A stretch of DNA of 64,000 bases. Source: Phytophthora quininea (lineage: Eukaryota; Oomycota; Peronosporomycetes; Peronosporales; Peronosporaceae). Each line of letters opens with the position of its first letter. Position 1 is the stretch's first letter. The stretch spans positions 124,001-188,000 of the forward strand of contig JAAVTG010001003.1 in the NCBI GenBank assembly GCA_011947345.1, read 5' to 3'. Under the pieces are notes generated by a model that saw nothing but the letters and a program-made list of their open reading frames with translations, ran no database searches and had not been told where the DNA came from. Below are positions 33,489-45,198 of this stretch, one piece after another. Made by a program: the position numbers and the translations under genes.

Positions 33489-34338
33489 GTCCAACAGCAC
33501 CACCTGCTGGTTCGCCGCAAGTCTACGAGAAAGAGCCAGAAGACCCGTTTTGGGGTTCTAATGGGGCTTGCTTCGCTTGCACACTACGCAATAAACATTT
33601 ACGACATTTCTCGAGTTGTTTTGTTGATGGCTCTTCTCCGCTTTTTTGAGATCATGCTTACCATGAAACCGCGGTGAGGTTGTACGCAAATTGAAGGATG
33701 AGCGGTTGAATACCTGGTTCCAAGCCGACAAATAGTTACGCGAAAAAGAAACTTAAATGATGGTGCTTCTCGACAGCGGAATTGACGATTGCAGTATGGA
33801 GAAGGCAGCGGTTCTTGGCGCTAACCACGCCCACGAAAGCTGTAGGAAGCAGATTCCTCCGGCAGACGACAGCAAGTGCGATTACGACGGTGAACGTTAT
33901 GGTGTTGTCGAATTTAACACTTCTAACCCCAATACACAGCATGAAGATCCATTTTTACAGCCACCACGGAAGCCACCACCACTGCATTGCACTTCGCCAT
34001 TCCATCGCTCAGTTTCCCAGTGTTGTATCAAGGTCTTCGGCCAAGTAACCCCTCCAATTCCCAAGACAGGAAGAAAAAAACAAGCACAATCGTATACGGG
34101 AGGGCCAACCAGCCATGCCATTTGCTTTTTGTCTTTAAAATGGCTGGCATTTAGCTGTCGGTGGGACTCTAAACTCGATCTAGCACTAATCTCATAGAAA
34201 ACGTTGGCGAGCTGCATTTTGTCTCGACGTCGAGAAATGCGGTAGCTGCAGAATACTGTGGGAAAATGTAACAACATCAATTACAGGAATCAATGTTGCT
34301 CTATTAATCGATAATAGAGGACTGATCCATCCTTCGCG
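33489..34338. other. No gene recognised
   Basis: Spacer. A minus-strand MQLANVFYEIS near 34217 resembles the peptide-family start but quickly loses signal-peptide character. Confidence 0.4.
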
Positions 34339-34452
34339 TCATGTGGGTGTTTGGTACTGAACTTCCACACGCATAGCCTTGGCGTCGACGGTGATTGTTG
34401 TCATGGCCGCCATGGCAACCAGAGCGACGACGATGGTCTTGAGAAACTGCAT
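34339..34452 (-). CDS. Small secreted peptide, motif-less variant (37 aa)
   Basis: MQFLKTIVVALVAMAAMTTI forms a signal peptide like those of the family, with a probable cut after VDA. The mature remainder is only about 14 residues (KAMRVEVQYQTPT) and lacks the NPGxYNRGY core. Initiator pair CTTTCATTCCCGAATTC at 34491-34510 upstream. It may be a truncated or fast-diverged member. Confidence 0.5.
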   Translation of the reverse strand: MQFLKTIVVALVAMAAMTTITVDAKAMRVEVQYQTPT

Positions 34453-34727
34453 CTTGGTTCAGGTCTTGAAGGAGTTGTTGTTGGTCCAAGGTGAATTCGG
34501 GAATGAAAGTCTTTTGAAAAGCATACATCGGCTTTGAACAAAATGTAAACGACCTCGTTGAAGAAAGGGCTGCTACTTAGCAACCTATTCAGCTTTGCAA
34601 GGCTAGTGGCGCTTGCTATGAACCAGAGAACGACCTACGACACGCGATCAGTCAGAATTTAGACTAGAAGACCAACTTTCCAGTCATATAATAAAACAAA
34701 ACCCCAAACAGCAATTCCACCACATTG

Positions 34728-34829
34728 ATGTCGTGGCTGTACACTGTAATGAGTGCTTCAAGCAACGATTATATCCGAGAGAACCCAGGACAATACTACC
34801 GTGCTTCAAGTCCCAGCATCGGCAATTAA
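34728..34829 (+). pseudogene. Small secreted peptide gene, signal peptide damaged
   Basis: An open frame reading MSASSNDYIRENPGQYYRAS then SPSIGN and a stop. The mature motif is well kept (ENPGQYYRA) but the preceding signal peptide is scrambled; a VVAV-like piece is visible in another frame. Confidence 0.6.
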
Positions 34830-35332
34830 GATCCTTTGCGTGAACTGCTTTTGTCGATAAAGCCAATGACCATAGTTGTCTTCGACGGCGTTAACACCCC
34901 AACGCCTCAATATGAAAAACAAACTTTCTATCTTGTGACCATAATTGTTCACCAGACAATAATTATCCCCAAGCTTTCATGTGCGGCCATCAATAAAAAG
35001 GGTTGACTCAAGTCGGTCTGAAAATCAATATCCAAGGAGGCGTTGACAACTGTGGCTGTGTGTGGCTACTAACGTATATTTTAATGTTCGGAGCTTCAGC
35101 GGTCAATAGTGAAGTTGGATAAAGCTCGCCCGCAGGTCACGTGGGCAATATTGTTTTCGAACTGCGTATTGCTTCGATTAAGACGCCAAGAAAGGTTTTA
35201 TTTTTTCTTAGGGTGTTGAACTCGTCGGAAGCCCATGACTGTCGTGTGGTTGGTTTTGTAGTCAAAAAGCCAATCTCTTTGCTGATTCGCTTGTTACTGG
35301 TATCGCTAAAACCGCGGGTCGTCAAAAGGAGC

Positions 35333-35428
35333 TTACTTCGAACTGATGCTGGGTTGTGGCGTGATCGGGACATCGTGAACGCTCAGTATGGCCACGACGG
35401 CGCAGATCAGAATCTTGGCGAGTTGCAT
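35333..35428 (-). CDS. Small secreted peptide, short variant (31 aa)
   Basis: MQLAKILICAVVAILSVHDV is a family-type signal peptide, followed by only PITPQPSISSK; the tail resembles the C-terminus of the gene at 40107 (TPKPSIAGS), as if the ENPGxYNRGY segment had been deleted. Initiator pair CTTTCATTCCTCAATTGC at 35480-35496 upstream. Confidence 0.45.
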   Translation of the reverse strand: MQLAKILICAVVAILSVHDVPITPQPSISSK

Positions 35429-35659
35429 CTTGGAACAAACTTGGATTGGGTGTTGGCGGACTTGCTTGTACTACGACTGCAATTGAGGAATGAAAGAATT
35501 CAGAGGACTACTTGAAACAGTAAAGACATTCAAACAACGTGACTAATACTGGGCGATCTTGAAATCACGGGCATGATCTCCGGATGAAATGACCAGAAGA
35601 CAAAGCTTTTCGTACGGTCCCTAGACTTGTTCGAACATTACGGCTCTCTCAAGCATGGT

Positions 35660-35860
35660 GAAGATTTGTTGTCAATGTTTGCGTCAGTATGACATGCCAC
35701 GCAAACTCGCCCGCGGATACCTGGGAAGCTGTGCAGGATCGGCTAGTCCGTTCGCCGTTGCTTCGCCTCGGATCTGGACTTGCTTTCTATGCGTCGGAGA
35801 TACGTCTGTCACCACGTGACACGAAAGCAAATTGAGCTGCTGCTCCTGAATCAGCGATGG
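35660..35860 (+). pseudogene. Decayed copy of the MHFAS secreted gene region
   Basis: GGAAGCTGTGCAGGATC (35724-35740) and flanking bases match the 5' region of the gene at 33318; downstream, CTTCGCCTCGGATCTGGACTT corresponds to its start but the ATG and frame are lost. Confidence 0.5.
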
Positions 35861-35986
35861 GGATCATCAATCGAATCTTGTACGCAATCCATCATTCCGT
35901 ACGGCATCAGCTTAGGTATAACCATCGATTAATTTCTTAGACACCAATTCTCAACCTTCTCGGAAACAACCAAGTAAACTCCATCG

Positions 35987-36409
35987 ATGCGACTTACTGT
36001 TTTGGTGGCGGCTGTTGTACTGATTGCAACTCCCGATGGTCTTCACGTTGCGTCCAACTCTGCACCAACCGCTAAGTTGCGAGGCGCTGGCGAACTTCCT
36101 GCTCATGTAGAAGCCAAGGCCACCTGATCTTTGATCGAAGCTGCCGACAAAATGTCGACCAAGATACCGGCGAATTCCGGCTTCGAGTCGGATGATGACG
36201 GTGATCTCCTCGATGATGAAGACGAAGAGCGGAAGAAGAGCAAGCGGATTAGGTGGAGGCGACGCAGGACGAAGAAACGACAACAGACGATGGTGTTGGC
36301 CGAGACGCTGGAACTGCCCAATAGCTGGACGACACCTGCACCGACCACTTCTCGCCCAACTCAGAGACCGAACCTGTGCCAGGTCCTATGGAAAACCTCT
36401 GCCGATTAA
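35987..36409 (+). pseudogene. RxLR-dEER-like effector gene with in-frame stop
   Basis: MRLTVLVAAVVLIATP starts a signal peptide. About ten residues after the likely cut is AKLRG, a degenerate RxLR; TGA follows at 36125-36127 (codon 47). The same frame stays open afterwards for 93 codons and contains a strongly acidic run ending DEER, then a basic stretch that could be a nuclear signal. This order (signal peptide, RxLR, acidic dEER, variable C-terminus) is that of Phytophthora effectors delivered into plant cells. With the stop it would make only a 46-residue product. The total span, 423 bp, equals the corrected span of the effector gene at 51194. Other readings: a genuine nonsense allele, or a base-call error. 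Confidence 0.6.
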
Positions 36410-36722
36410 AGGCTACATGAAGTTCGCTTATGGAACCTGACGATAGCTCCACGAGGACGCAGAAACATCGAGGTTAAATTCTTGTTCCGAGAAAAAAAAA
36501 TTGAGGCTTCAAGAATATCTCTAAAACTCGTCGACTGTCATTTAGATAGAATTATTTGACTGCATTATAAGTTCATTTGAACTATTTGATTGCTTGGAGA
36601 TAGTGCAGTGGCAACTATAAGAGCTTACTGAACTTCATCGAGGCGAATTTCTACTTGCTTGTGACTTGAGCCTACCGTGGGGAGGGGGTCATAGATTATC
36701 TATTCTTCGTTACTTCTAACTA
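36410..36722. other. No gene seen
   Basis: 3' flank of the effector-like gene and of the LINE-like fragment that follows on the other strand. Confidence 0.4.
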
Positions 36723-37480
36723 CTAGAATCCTGGTAACTGTGGAGGCTTTGCCTGATACTCTTCTTGTTGATTTTTGTCTTTGTTGGTGTTGTTATCCGC
36801 TGGAGCTGCCCGTGGATAAGTTTTCGACGTGATCTGGGAGGGTTTTTGCACCTTCATGTCCTTGCTCTTCGACTGGATCAGCTTTTGCACGGCTGATATG
36901 GTTTTCTTCTTTCCTGTAGTCCATGCTACTGCATTTACGTTGTCACATATGATTGGCGACTTAATTTGCTCGATCTTGTTCTCCTGACTGGCAATGAGTC
37001 GGAGTTGTGCTGTACTTAATACCGTATACTTCGCTAATTGGTTCGCAGCTTGTTTGATCACTTGGAACACTATCTCACTGTGTGCTAGGTTTGAACTCTT
37101 TGTGTACTCGAGCTGCATACGGACGGTTCATTTCCTGATCGCAAGTTCCCAGCTAGATCCGCGCTCCTACGCAGTCGGCAGTTGGTTTTTCTCTCCTGCA
37201 GTGCATTTGTATGCGCCATTGTTGAAGTAGCACTGGTTTATCGCCTGGGGACATGTGGTTGATAATGATGTAGCATTGCGCCATTTTCCATCCATGTTCT
37301 TGAGAGCCTGAATGAGAAGATCTCTCTGATTACCGCCTCAATTTGAAAATCTGTTGTTCTTTGCGCTATTCTGGCTGCTTGGTATTTGGAAAGTTGCTCT
37401 CCTTCGAATATTTCTTGATTCCGTATCCTACACAGTATACATTGAGTACTCGTGGTCCGGATCATCCAGATATGGGCGAG
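36723..37480 (-). pseudogene. Possible LINE C-terminal fragment
   Basis: Frames 37238-37465 (CILCRIRNQEIFEGEQLSKY, zinc-tail-like) and 36723-37118 (charged, Lys/Gln-rich, ending in a stop) follow one another on the minus strand. The layout resembles the relic at 16697-17800. No catalytic core. Weak assignment. Confidence 0.35.
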
Positions 37481-38029
37481 TGCTTCCTCATGTTCTGAAC
37501 TCCACTCCGGTATAGTCTCTTTTGTTAAAGCTAAATTTCTACCGATGCTCGTGGAGATTTTCGAGCTGCTACTGTTGAGTCCGCTCTGTTGAAATTGGAA
37601 AATATCCTAGCCAGTGTGCAAATCTCGACAAGTTTGAGCGCAACTTTATAATCTTGCACACTACTCCAGCGCTTTTCAACCTCATTCTTTGCTTAAAGTT
37701 GCTTTTCTTTCGCCGATAGACTACCCTAAATCGTACGTACTGTACACTGGTCGTCGTAATTGAGAATTCTGTTGGATCGAGTTCTCACGAATGTTGGCAC
37801 TGAACGATCAAGGAGGTCATGATGAATTTTGGCGAGTTTAGTTCCGTGTTTCATCGAGGAATGGGCTAGTAGTTAAGCTTAAAAAATACGACAAGAGCGA
37901 GCTGCCATGGCAAGTACTGTTCAAGCATGTAATTCCACCAAGGTAACACAACGCTTTTCGGACGGCATCGAAGACCATTGATTATCCGGGTTGATCGCTT
38001 TAAACTTTCAAAGTTACGGAGTTGGACTC
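37481..38029. other. No gene seen
   Basis: Spacer upstream of the LINE-like fragment and downstream of the next peptide gene. Confidence 0.4.
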
Positions 38030-38176
38030 TCAATTGATGACCCCAGTATCGCTTCCAGGCTTGTAACCGCGATTGTAAATGCCTGGGTTTTCACCTTGAG
38101 CAGTACTTTCCCCACTGGCTTGGGTCACGCCGAGCACGACGACAATGGCGAGGAAGAACGCCTTAACGAACTGCAT
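38030..38176 (-). CDS. Small secreted peptide, ENPGxYNRGY family (48 aa)
   Basis: MQFVKAFFLAIVVVLGVTQA is the signal peptide, with cleavage likely after ASG. The mature part reads ESTAQGENPGIYNRGYKPGS and continues to a stop at 38030-38032. The motif is perfect. An initiator pair (CTTCATTCCTCAACGTT on the minus strand) lies at 38221-38236. It is closest to the gene at 27580. No cysteine; function unknown. Confidence 0.75.
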   Translation of the reverse strand: MQFVKAFFLAIVVVLGVTQASGESTAQGENPGIYNRGYKPGSDTGVIN

Positions 38177-38236
38177 CTTGACGAATTTCTGCTTGTTGCT
38201 TGAGGTCGGTGGCGATGCGAACGTTGAGGAATGAAG

Positions 38237-40061
38237 AGCAGTGAAGCTGGCAGCAAACTCTACTTATACATTTGAACGCAGCACGCGATCAATGTTGACG
38301 AAGCCGCAAGCATGCGGCTTTATTCTTCGTTGTGATTTGCAGCATGAAGGCCGTAGTCATTGCTCCAATGTTTTTGGTTGGCTGAGCAACATTTTCATTA
38401 TGTTGGCCGTTGGTGGGTCTGAAGCTTTAATACTCAGACAGCGACGACGAGAACGATGACCCTGCACTGCAACTTCAAGCAAAGAATGAGGCTGAAAAGC
38501 ATTAGAGTAGTGTGCAAGCTTATAAAGTTGCACTCAAATTTGTCGAGGCATTTGGCTCGGTAGGTCCTGTCATAGAGGCGATTTCAGCTTTGAAGCCCTA
38601 AGGTCGACGATCGAATTCTTCTTGCGCTCGATCAAATTACATATTCCACTAGATGAAGACTCTAGGAATTTAAACCAACCAGGTCCATTTAAGCAGAACA
38701 GGTGAGATTCCTCGATGTGATGCGTCGACTTATGAACGGCGGAAGGCAGGAAAACCGATGGATAGATGGAGTCACCGCTGTACGAAGGTCGTCTATTCTA
38801 ACTAATAGACCCTCGAAGTTTGAGCAATATTTAAACCTTGTGCTAAAATGTAATGTCCACTGGACTGTAGTACTGAATGCTCCAAGAGTGGACGTCCGAG
38901 GACCAAACCGGATTGCGTCCACGACGACATTTTGTTAGTGTAAGAGGCCAAGCAGATTCGTTCGAGCTGTCTTCTTTCACTTCGTTTTGGAGTGAGGTTT
39001 ATTGGTCAGCATTCAGACAAAGTAAACTAGCTGCACTAGCTAGCAGACTCCGCTGACGAGTCCTAATATCCGTTGCAACCCATGCCTCCAGGTCACGAGT
39101 TGCCTTGAGCGACGAGGCCCTACTCGTCGCCTCCATCGTGCTCCATGACTTCTCCACGAGGCTCAACGGGAACCCAGCACCCACCCCACCGGTGCCACTC
39201 ATTGCACAGTCACGTTGACGCGTTGCGCTTGACCCGGGATCGTCATTTCCCGAGCGAAGGTACAGGGCGTCTCGCGGGGGCATCGCTTCCCGCGCCCTGA
39301 GACTTGAGCTTGATCCGCAGGCGTCACGTGCGCGCTATGGGGAAGGCGTGGGAGAAGCCTGCCACGCCCACTGCGCCCTCCTGGCCGTCACGAGCGACCA
39401 GGGCGGACTGGCTACGCGCTTTCTTGTGGAGTCAGAGGATTTCGGGAAGTGCGAAGTGCTACAATATCTTGATTACGGTAGAAACACAATCTGTTCTTTA
39501 GGGTCTATGGAGGAAATAGTTTGCAGCACCGCTATCCTGCTTGTGGTACCGACTAGAAGCGTCCTGGAGGAGTAGGCTTACCTTTCTTCCTTATCTACTG
39601 CTGCTGAGGCCACGACCCAATTGCCTGAACATATCTGTCAAAATCGTCAGAGTGAGTTCTTGAGTTTCCATAGTGGACAAGACTCATCTCTCAAATCCAT
39701 CCGTGCAGCTAGTAAGCGCTTGAAACGAAATTGCGATGTGAAATTAAAGTGGTTAGACTCTAGTCTCTAGTCCTCACGAGAGCTGCCCTGTGACAAGCTC
39801 TGTGCTCTCCTCCCAACCAGTCGTTTACCTCGATTATGAAGTGCCGCTGTTGATGCGGCAGGTTGATGTAGCACCACTGTTGACGGGGCCTCCTTGTCGT
39901 TAATACCTTCGTCGTCGTGTAGCCGTAGTCCAACAACTCGTTGTCTGCGTGAGTTGGCTTCAACATTGCCCCCACGGCACTACAATCCGAGCAAAGCTAA
40001 CTTTATCATGGCGCGAGACGAACTTCAACAAATACGTTGCCACTGCTCTCCAACAAAACAT
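38237..40061. other. No gene recognised
   Basis: Short frames at 38999-39283 and 39760-39975 on the minus strand and 39304-39575 on the plus strand are protein-like but unclassified; they could be retroelement pieces. Confidence 0.35.
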
Positions 40062-40077
40062 CTCATTTCTCAATTTC
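40062..40077 (+). promoter_or_regulatory. Oomycete initiator plus flanking element
   Basis: CTCATTTCTCAATTTC, 30 bases before the start codon of the peptide gene at 40107. Confidence 0.75.
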
Positions 40078-40106
40078 GCCTCAAGCCCACCAACAACTGA
40101 GCCAAG

Positions 40107-40238
40107 ATGCAGGTCGCTACTATTCTCTTCGTCGCTGTCGTGGCCGTGCTGAGTGTTATCGCCGAAAACCCGGGGATGTACAATCGTGGCTACAATCCGA
40201 CGCCCAAGCCCAGCATTGCTGGATCCACGAGGGACTGA
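40107..40238 (+). CDS. Small secreted peptide, ENPGxYNRGY family (43 aa)
   Basis: MQVATILFVAVVAVLSVIA is a compact signal peptide that leads straight into ENPGMYNRGYNPTPKP and a tail SIAGSTRD. Here the motif follows the predicted cleavage site at once, so the mature peptide would be about 24 residues with the motif at its N-terminus. The promoter element upstream fixes the start. The tail resembles that of the short gene at 35333. Confidence 0.75.
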   Translation: MQVATILFVAVVAVLSVIAENPGMYNRGYNPTPKPSIAGSTRD

Positions 40239-40756
40239 ACTACTTTCGAGTGATGGCAAGGATCAGCAAACGCGAGTCGACAAAGAAATGAAATTGTTTT
40301 TGAACGTCGAAGTTCTGGAATGCGTCTCACTTTTCAGACCTACTGTAGAGTAGCTAGACGTTTACGGAACTTGCTGGGTCTTTTGTATGCATGAGTTTTT
40401 TTCTTATTTGCGTGCGCTGCGCATAATTCGCAGCGATGCCCATGCCCTTCCGGTCCGGAGCCATTACGCCCGCCAGGATAGTTGCGGTTCTAGACACCAG
40501 CGTTAACGTCTTTGACCTCGGCTTTGTGAACTGCCAAAAGCTGCGGACGGGCCCCCCGTCCATGAGTTTATGGCACCGTGGTTTTGGACGGCGAAAAAGT
40601 CTACAGGAATCGCTCCACTTGCAGTGCAAAGTTACAATTTCGAGCACGATCAAGATGTGTAGTATTCATCAAGCTCACTTCAGTCGTATTTGTTGTTAGA
40701 GCGATGGCTGTTTTCCTTGTGGTGTGTACGCAAAATACGACAGCAGCTCGAGTAGT
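40239..40756. other. No gene seen
   Basis: Spacer between two convergent peptide genes. Confidence 0.4.
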
Positions 40757-40924
40757 TTATTGACCTGGAGTGTACCACGTCGATCCGGCCGGAGTCGGCG
40801 CCGGCGTCACAGGAGCCAGCTTACGGATGCGGTTGACAGCTCCGTGGTTGTCGTTGATGGCGGCGACTTGCGTTATGCCCAGCACCACGACGACGGCGAT
40901 AGCGAGGACCTTGACGATCTGCAT
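40757..40924 (-). CDS. Small secreted peptide, diverged long variant (55 aa)
   Basis: MQIVKVLAIAVVVVLGITQV forms the signal peptide, cut probably after AA. The mature part begins INDNHGAVNRIRKLAP, where NDNHGAVNRI aligns with ENPGxYNRGY, and is followed by a Pro/Thr tail ending WYTPGQ. Initiator pair TATCATTCTTCAATTTGC at 40967-40982. A truncated relative lies at 58016-58072. Confidence 0.65.
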   Translation of the reverse strand: MQIVKVLAIAVVVVLGITQVAAINDNHGAVNRIRKLAPVTPAPTPAGSTWYTPGQ

Positions 40925-41149
40925 GATGGGGCTGGAGTTTTCTTGGAGACCGATGGGCTTGGAGGCAAATTGAAGAATGATACCGAGCTATCGCGTTCTG
41001 TTGGATAGCACACATCTCAACACTTATCTTGACGTACAGACTCGTACCGCATAATCGTAGTCCGAACGGCACGCCCATATCGGGGTAGAAAAAGATGGCT
41101 GCTCTTTTTTGTGCAACTGGTAACTTTTAGCCCACCAATTGCTCCATTT

Positions 41150-41590
41150 TACAAGACGTGTCCAGGCGGAGTAGGACGACGCCGCAGCCACCGAAGCAAG
41201 ACGGGGAGCAGGAACCCGCCGCGGTCCACAGCAAGACGGGGAGCAGGATGCGGCCTCTGCCTACAGCAAGACGGCGAAGCCGGAGGTGGCCGCCGCCCAT
41301 GGCAAGACTGTGACGGGCTTCCGTCACACGGTCGCCGTGGTGCACGGCGACCAATTAGATTAGCATATATATTGTTGGTTCACGGCGCCCGAGTCGGGCG
41401 CCACACAGATTGAACAGAGGAGAGTTATATTTTCCCCACAAGCAAGCACCGCCCCGTTACAAAGACGACGGAGCCGGAGGACGCCATGACCGGACACAGC
41501 AAGATGGCGGAGCAGGACGCCGCCGCGGCCCACATCTAGACGGCGGAGTCGGCAGAGCAGGACGACGGTGGGTGCTGGAGGACGCCATGG
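41150..41590. repeat. GC-rich degenerate repeat block with three hairpins
   Basis: Variants of a unit like AGCAAGACGGGGAGCAGGA followed by a CCGCCGCGG core recur between 41190 and 41310 and again between 41495 and 41580. Between these lie three perfect hairpins: 41310-41327 (7-bp stem), 41330-41352 (10-bp stem) and 41384-41402 (9-bp stem, 1-base loop). No open frame of interest. It could be part of a non-autonomous transposon, such as an LTR leader region. Confidence 0.6.
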
Positions 41591-41764
41591 CTGGCGTGGG
41601 AGTGTTGCTGCACGACGCCATGTTAGCGCGGATAGCCACGACGAGCGTGGCAGCTAAGTTGCCGTCACCAGCAGTGATGCTGGCAGTGCGAACATGGTAC
41701 GTAACGTAGCGTGTCAAGTTCAATATTTGCGTGCAAGTAATGAATGTGTATTTGTTGGTGTATC

Positions 41765-43390
41765 CTACTCAGTACCTATTAGGTCTTCTAGATCCGCCAT
41801 GCACTTGTCAATGTCATCACCCGAATCGATCTCATCATCAGCAACACACAGATTTTCGAAGTCAGTCACTGTCGCTTCAAGATCGACTGCAGACACATCA
41901 TCTTCCGATATTGTTAGTTGATCAGTGGTCAGGCCGACTTTCACAAAGCCACTAATGATAGTCCTTAGTCGAAAGATCAGCCCAAGAAGCCATGATCCAT
42001 TGCGTGAGCTCGGGTCGACGAGGTGGATCAAACTTAAACGGAGTTTCAACGAAATTCGAGCGCAACTCGGCAATTTTTTCAGCTGCTTCGTTTTGAGTCA
42101 GACCTTCGTGTGCTTTTTGAACAGCTTCATCAAAAGGGGCGCGTCTGCGGCCACGTGCAGGTTTATCAGCAGAATAACAGGAAAGTTGTCGTTGAAGTTC
42201 AGCAACCCACTGACCGCGAAGGCGAGTTTTAAAGGGCTGACTTCACGCTATGTCTGCCGGTTGACAGACATACGTGTACTTAGGCGGCACCTCAAGGAGT
42301 AGAACATTGATACTACTAGCATACTCGCAAACGTCACTGGTCCAATGACCTGAAAAATCGTCCCAGAGCAGCAAAATCTTTTCCTCCATGTTGTCGCGAA
42401 CACCAAAGTGGTGTTTGAGGAAAATTATCGAAAGCTTAGAATTCCACCACGCTTTAGCATTACCATAAATCTGACAGTCGTAGTTCTGATGCAAATTCTC
42501 AATCTCACGCCAGACGAATTCGCCAAATCCATTTCGTAAGCTATTGTTTTCAGCTTGTTTTTCCGCATGCGTGGCTGGACCACTTTTAAAAACAATGAAT
42601 GGTTCGTATTTACTACCCTCAGAGTCGCCAAGCAGCATGACGGTAGCTCGCTCTTTATCTTCGTTGCCACACCGGATCCAGACAGTCTTGGCGCCACTAG
42701 AGTTGATGGTATGCTTTGGCACATGTTCAAAAAAGACAGCTAAAAGCATTGTCAGATTTTAAACACTGTAGATACGCAATAAATTCTTACCGGTTTGATC
42801 TGCATTGTACACACGACTGCAGCTGTTCTCAATCATTGTATTTAAAACAAATTGCCGGAATTTTTGAGCTTGCTCGCTCGCATCTTCAGGTGTTGTTTGC
42901 CCTTGGCGAGTTCGATCACGCAGTGAATATTTGTGGCGGTGTAGAAATAAATTATACCATGTTGGAGAGGCTGCAAATTGCTCTGGAGAAAGACCTTGTT
43001 CTAGAGCTACCTCTTGCGCTCTCATCACTAGCATCATGCGCGAAACTGGCGCACCATCCATTCGAATAGAATTAATCCACAGCACCAACTCTTGTTCTGA
43101 CGCCTTGTTTAATACGGTTCCTTCTCCTAGCTCTCGCAGATTGCGGTGGTTGCCACGACCAGACGAGCAAGCAGAACGAATTGATTCTTCAGCCCTCTCC
43201 CATGATTTCACTAGCTTACGTTTTTTCGCTGCTTGTCGGGTGGCAATCCACCGTAAAAATGCTGTACAGCCTCGTCGATGCCATGCTCACGGATGTAGTC
43301 GAGGACATTTTTCTTGTGCAGGTAGGTTGTAGAGATCCTTGTGCCCTTCGGTGCTTTCTTCCCGTCACCGTTGATGCAGGGCCGCACCAT
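41765..43390 (-). pseudogene. pogo/Tigger-type transposase (CENP-B HTH plus DDE endonuclease)
   Basis: From ATG 43390 the reading VLDYIREHGIDEAVQHFYGG continues, after one missing base in the T-run 43221-43226, into 42759-43211 with the CENP-B-like helix-turn-helix and YNADQTG, the first catalytic Asp box. A stop and frame change near 42770 lead to 42243-42749, which has the second Asp box in LLLWDDFSGH. The tail 41765-42073 is acidic. This is the layout of pogo/Tigger transposases (cut-and-paste). The remaining Asp/Glu position is not certain. No terminal inverted repeats were found; GCCGTTAGGACTA is repeated directly at about 43511 and 43531 near the 5' end. Confidence 0.7.
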
Positions 43391-45198
43391 CCTTTCAACG
43401 AAATCGGCCTATGACATTACATTTTAGAGCTAGTATAGGCTAAGAATAGCAACTATGATTGTGAAACTTACGGGGGCTTTATATCACTCCTGATTGGTCA
43501 AATAGGCTGTGCCGTTAGGACTAAATTGCCGTTAGGACTACGATTATGCGGTAATGGCGGGTTTGATTGGATGTGTTGGACCCTGTAATCGTCGCAACTG
43601 GACTATCCTGGTGACGAATGTGCGACTTCACTGAATTCGGATTTGAAACACCCAGTTCATTTGGTTTGTTCGCTTCTCAGCGTCGGGCATCTTCAACATC
43701 GAAATACCAGAGATGCGCGGAACTCGTCTCTTCCGGCAGAGCAAAAGGTCTCAATGTGACCGGTCTTATCGGGCTTGCGCTCTCAGGACGTGACATCCAT
43801 AGTTCTTCCCATCGCACGATGGCCCAGACAAGCGATTTGTTGCTTTCGTGGGTCGAAAGCCACGTCTTACTATCGTACTTTGTGGCTCACGCCAACGGCC
43901 TCACCCGCAGCTAGAAGATCCTATCCGGTAGCCTATCCAAGCCGCATAATCTGAAGGAATCTCGCGTCTCTCCGCATCGTCCGGCACGTTCATCAACCTT
44001 TTCGCAAGTACTTCTAAGACTGCCAAGGAAGTATTTTGTCACGAGGCGACACGGCTATCTTCGAAAGCAGCCACACATTCGCCTGTCTCCTCGAGCCCAG
44101 CAATCCGCACTTGACGCCGGTTAGCAGTCGAAGTGCTGTATCACCAATACAGGTGGCTCCTGACGTCGGTGGGGCTCCATCTTGATACACATTCCAAGTG
44201 GTGCGACGATCTCGGCAATTATATCCACCAAAAAATTCCGGACCAAGATTGCCAACTTCAGGGATGAAGCGACTATGCAGTACAAAACCATCGAGCAATG
44301 GAACTTCTAAAAAAACACGCATTACCTGAAGGGTTTGTGTCCCAGCCCGCGTATGAAGGTCGTGCCTTGGCGAATCGATCCAGTCGTGGCAATGTAGCAA
44401 TGGAGGTATTAATAGGTCCACTCCCAGAGGCCGGTCTTCTTTTTCAATTGATAACACTTGATGTTTGTATGATTCTTTGTTGATACAAACATTCCGTCAA
44501 GAATATCGTTTCTAATCTGATTCCGACGGAAGCTTCCGCAAACCGCGATGGTTGACTCAGAGCTTGGAGAGGAAACGGTGACGACCATGCTGGAACAATG
44601 ACGAGAGAGGAGTGGACGCTGCTATAAGAGGAACGAGTGATGGCCAAGTCTGCTGCCGGGGAGGGCACAGACGAGCGTAAAGTCCTCGGTAGTTTCCATC
44701 AACGATTTTCGCTGGTGGGTTCCTCAATGGAAACGCGCGGACAGAGCACTGGAGTATTTCAGTCGGTGGGGGCTTCACGAGCGATGCAAGCAAGCAGCCT
44801 GCAGCTCTTCGTGGCCAAGAAGCGCAGCGGATACAGTACAGACAACACTCTGCTCAACGACTTCGGCCGATGCATCCCACACGGTCGATCGAGGACACCA
44901 CGCGCCTCCATGAGAGTCCGCAGCTCGGTCCAGCGCAAATCCACATGTGGGTGCTTTCGTCTGCAACTGAGCTAAAGGAAAGGAAGAGAAGGAGAGGACG
45001 AGCTCACGAGCCTGCAAGGGCCGTGCTGACATACCGAAGCAAGGGGAATTTATGGGTTGACAGGAAAAGTGAAAGACGCCCAAGCGATTGCAAACATCAT
45101 GCGCGAGATGGACACGGGCGCAGTAAGCGGCACGCGTCAGAACGATATCAACGGCAGAAGCGGTCGAACTCCGTCATTGTGCTTGATGGAGGGAGGCT
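43391..45198. other. No gene recognised
   Basis: Several 60-150-codon frames occur on both strands (for example 43618-43914 plus, 44014-44457 minus, 44637-44975 plus) without domain signatures. Confidence 0.35.
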
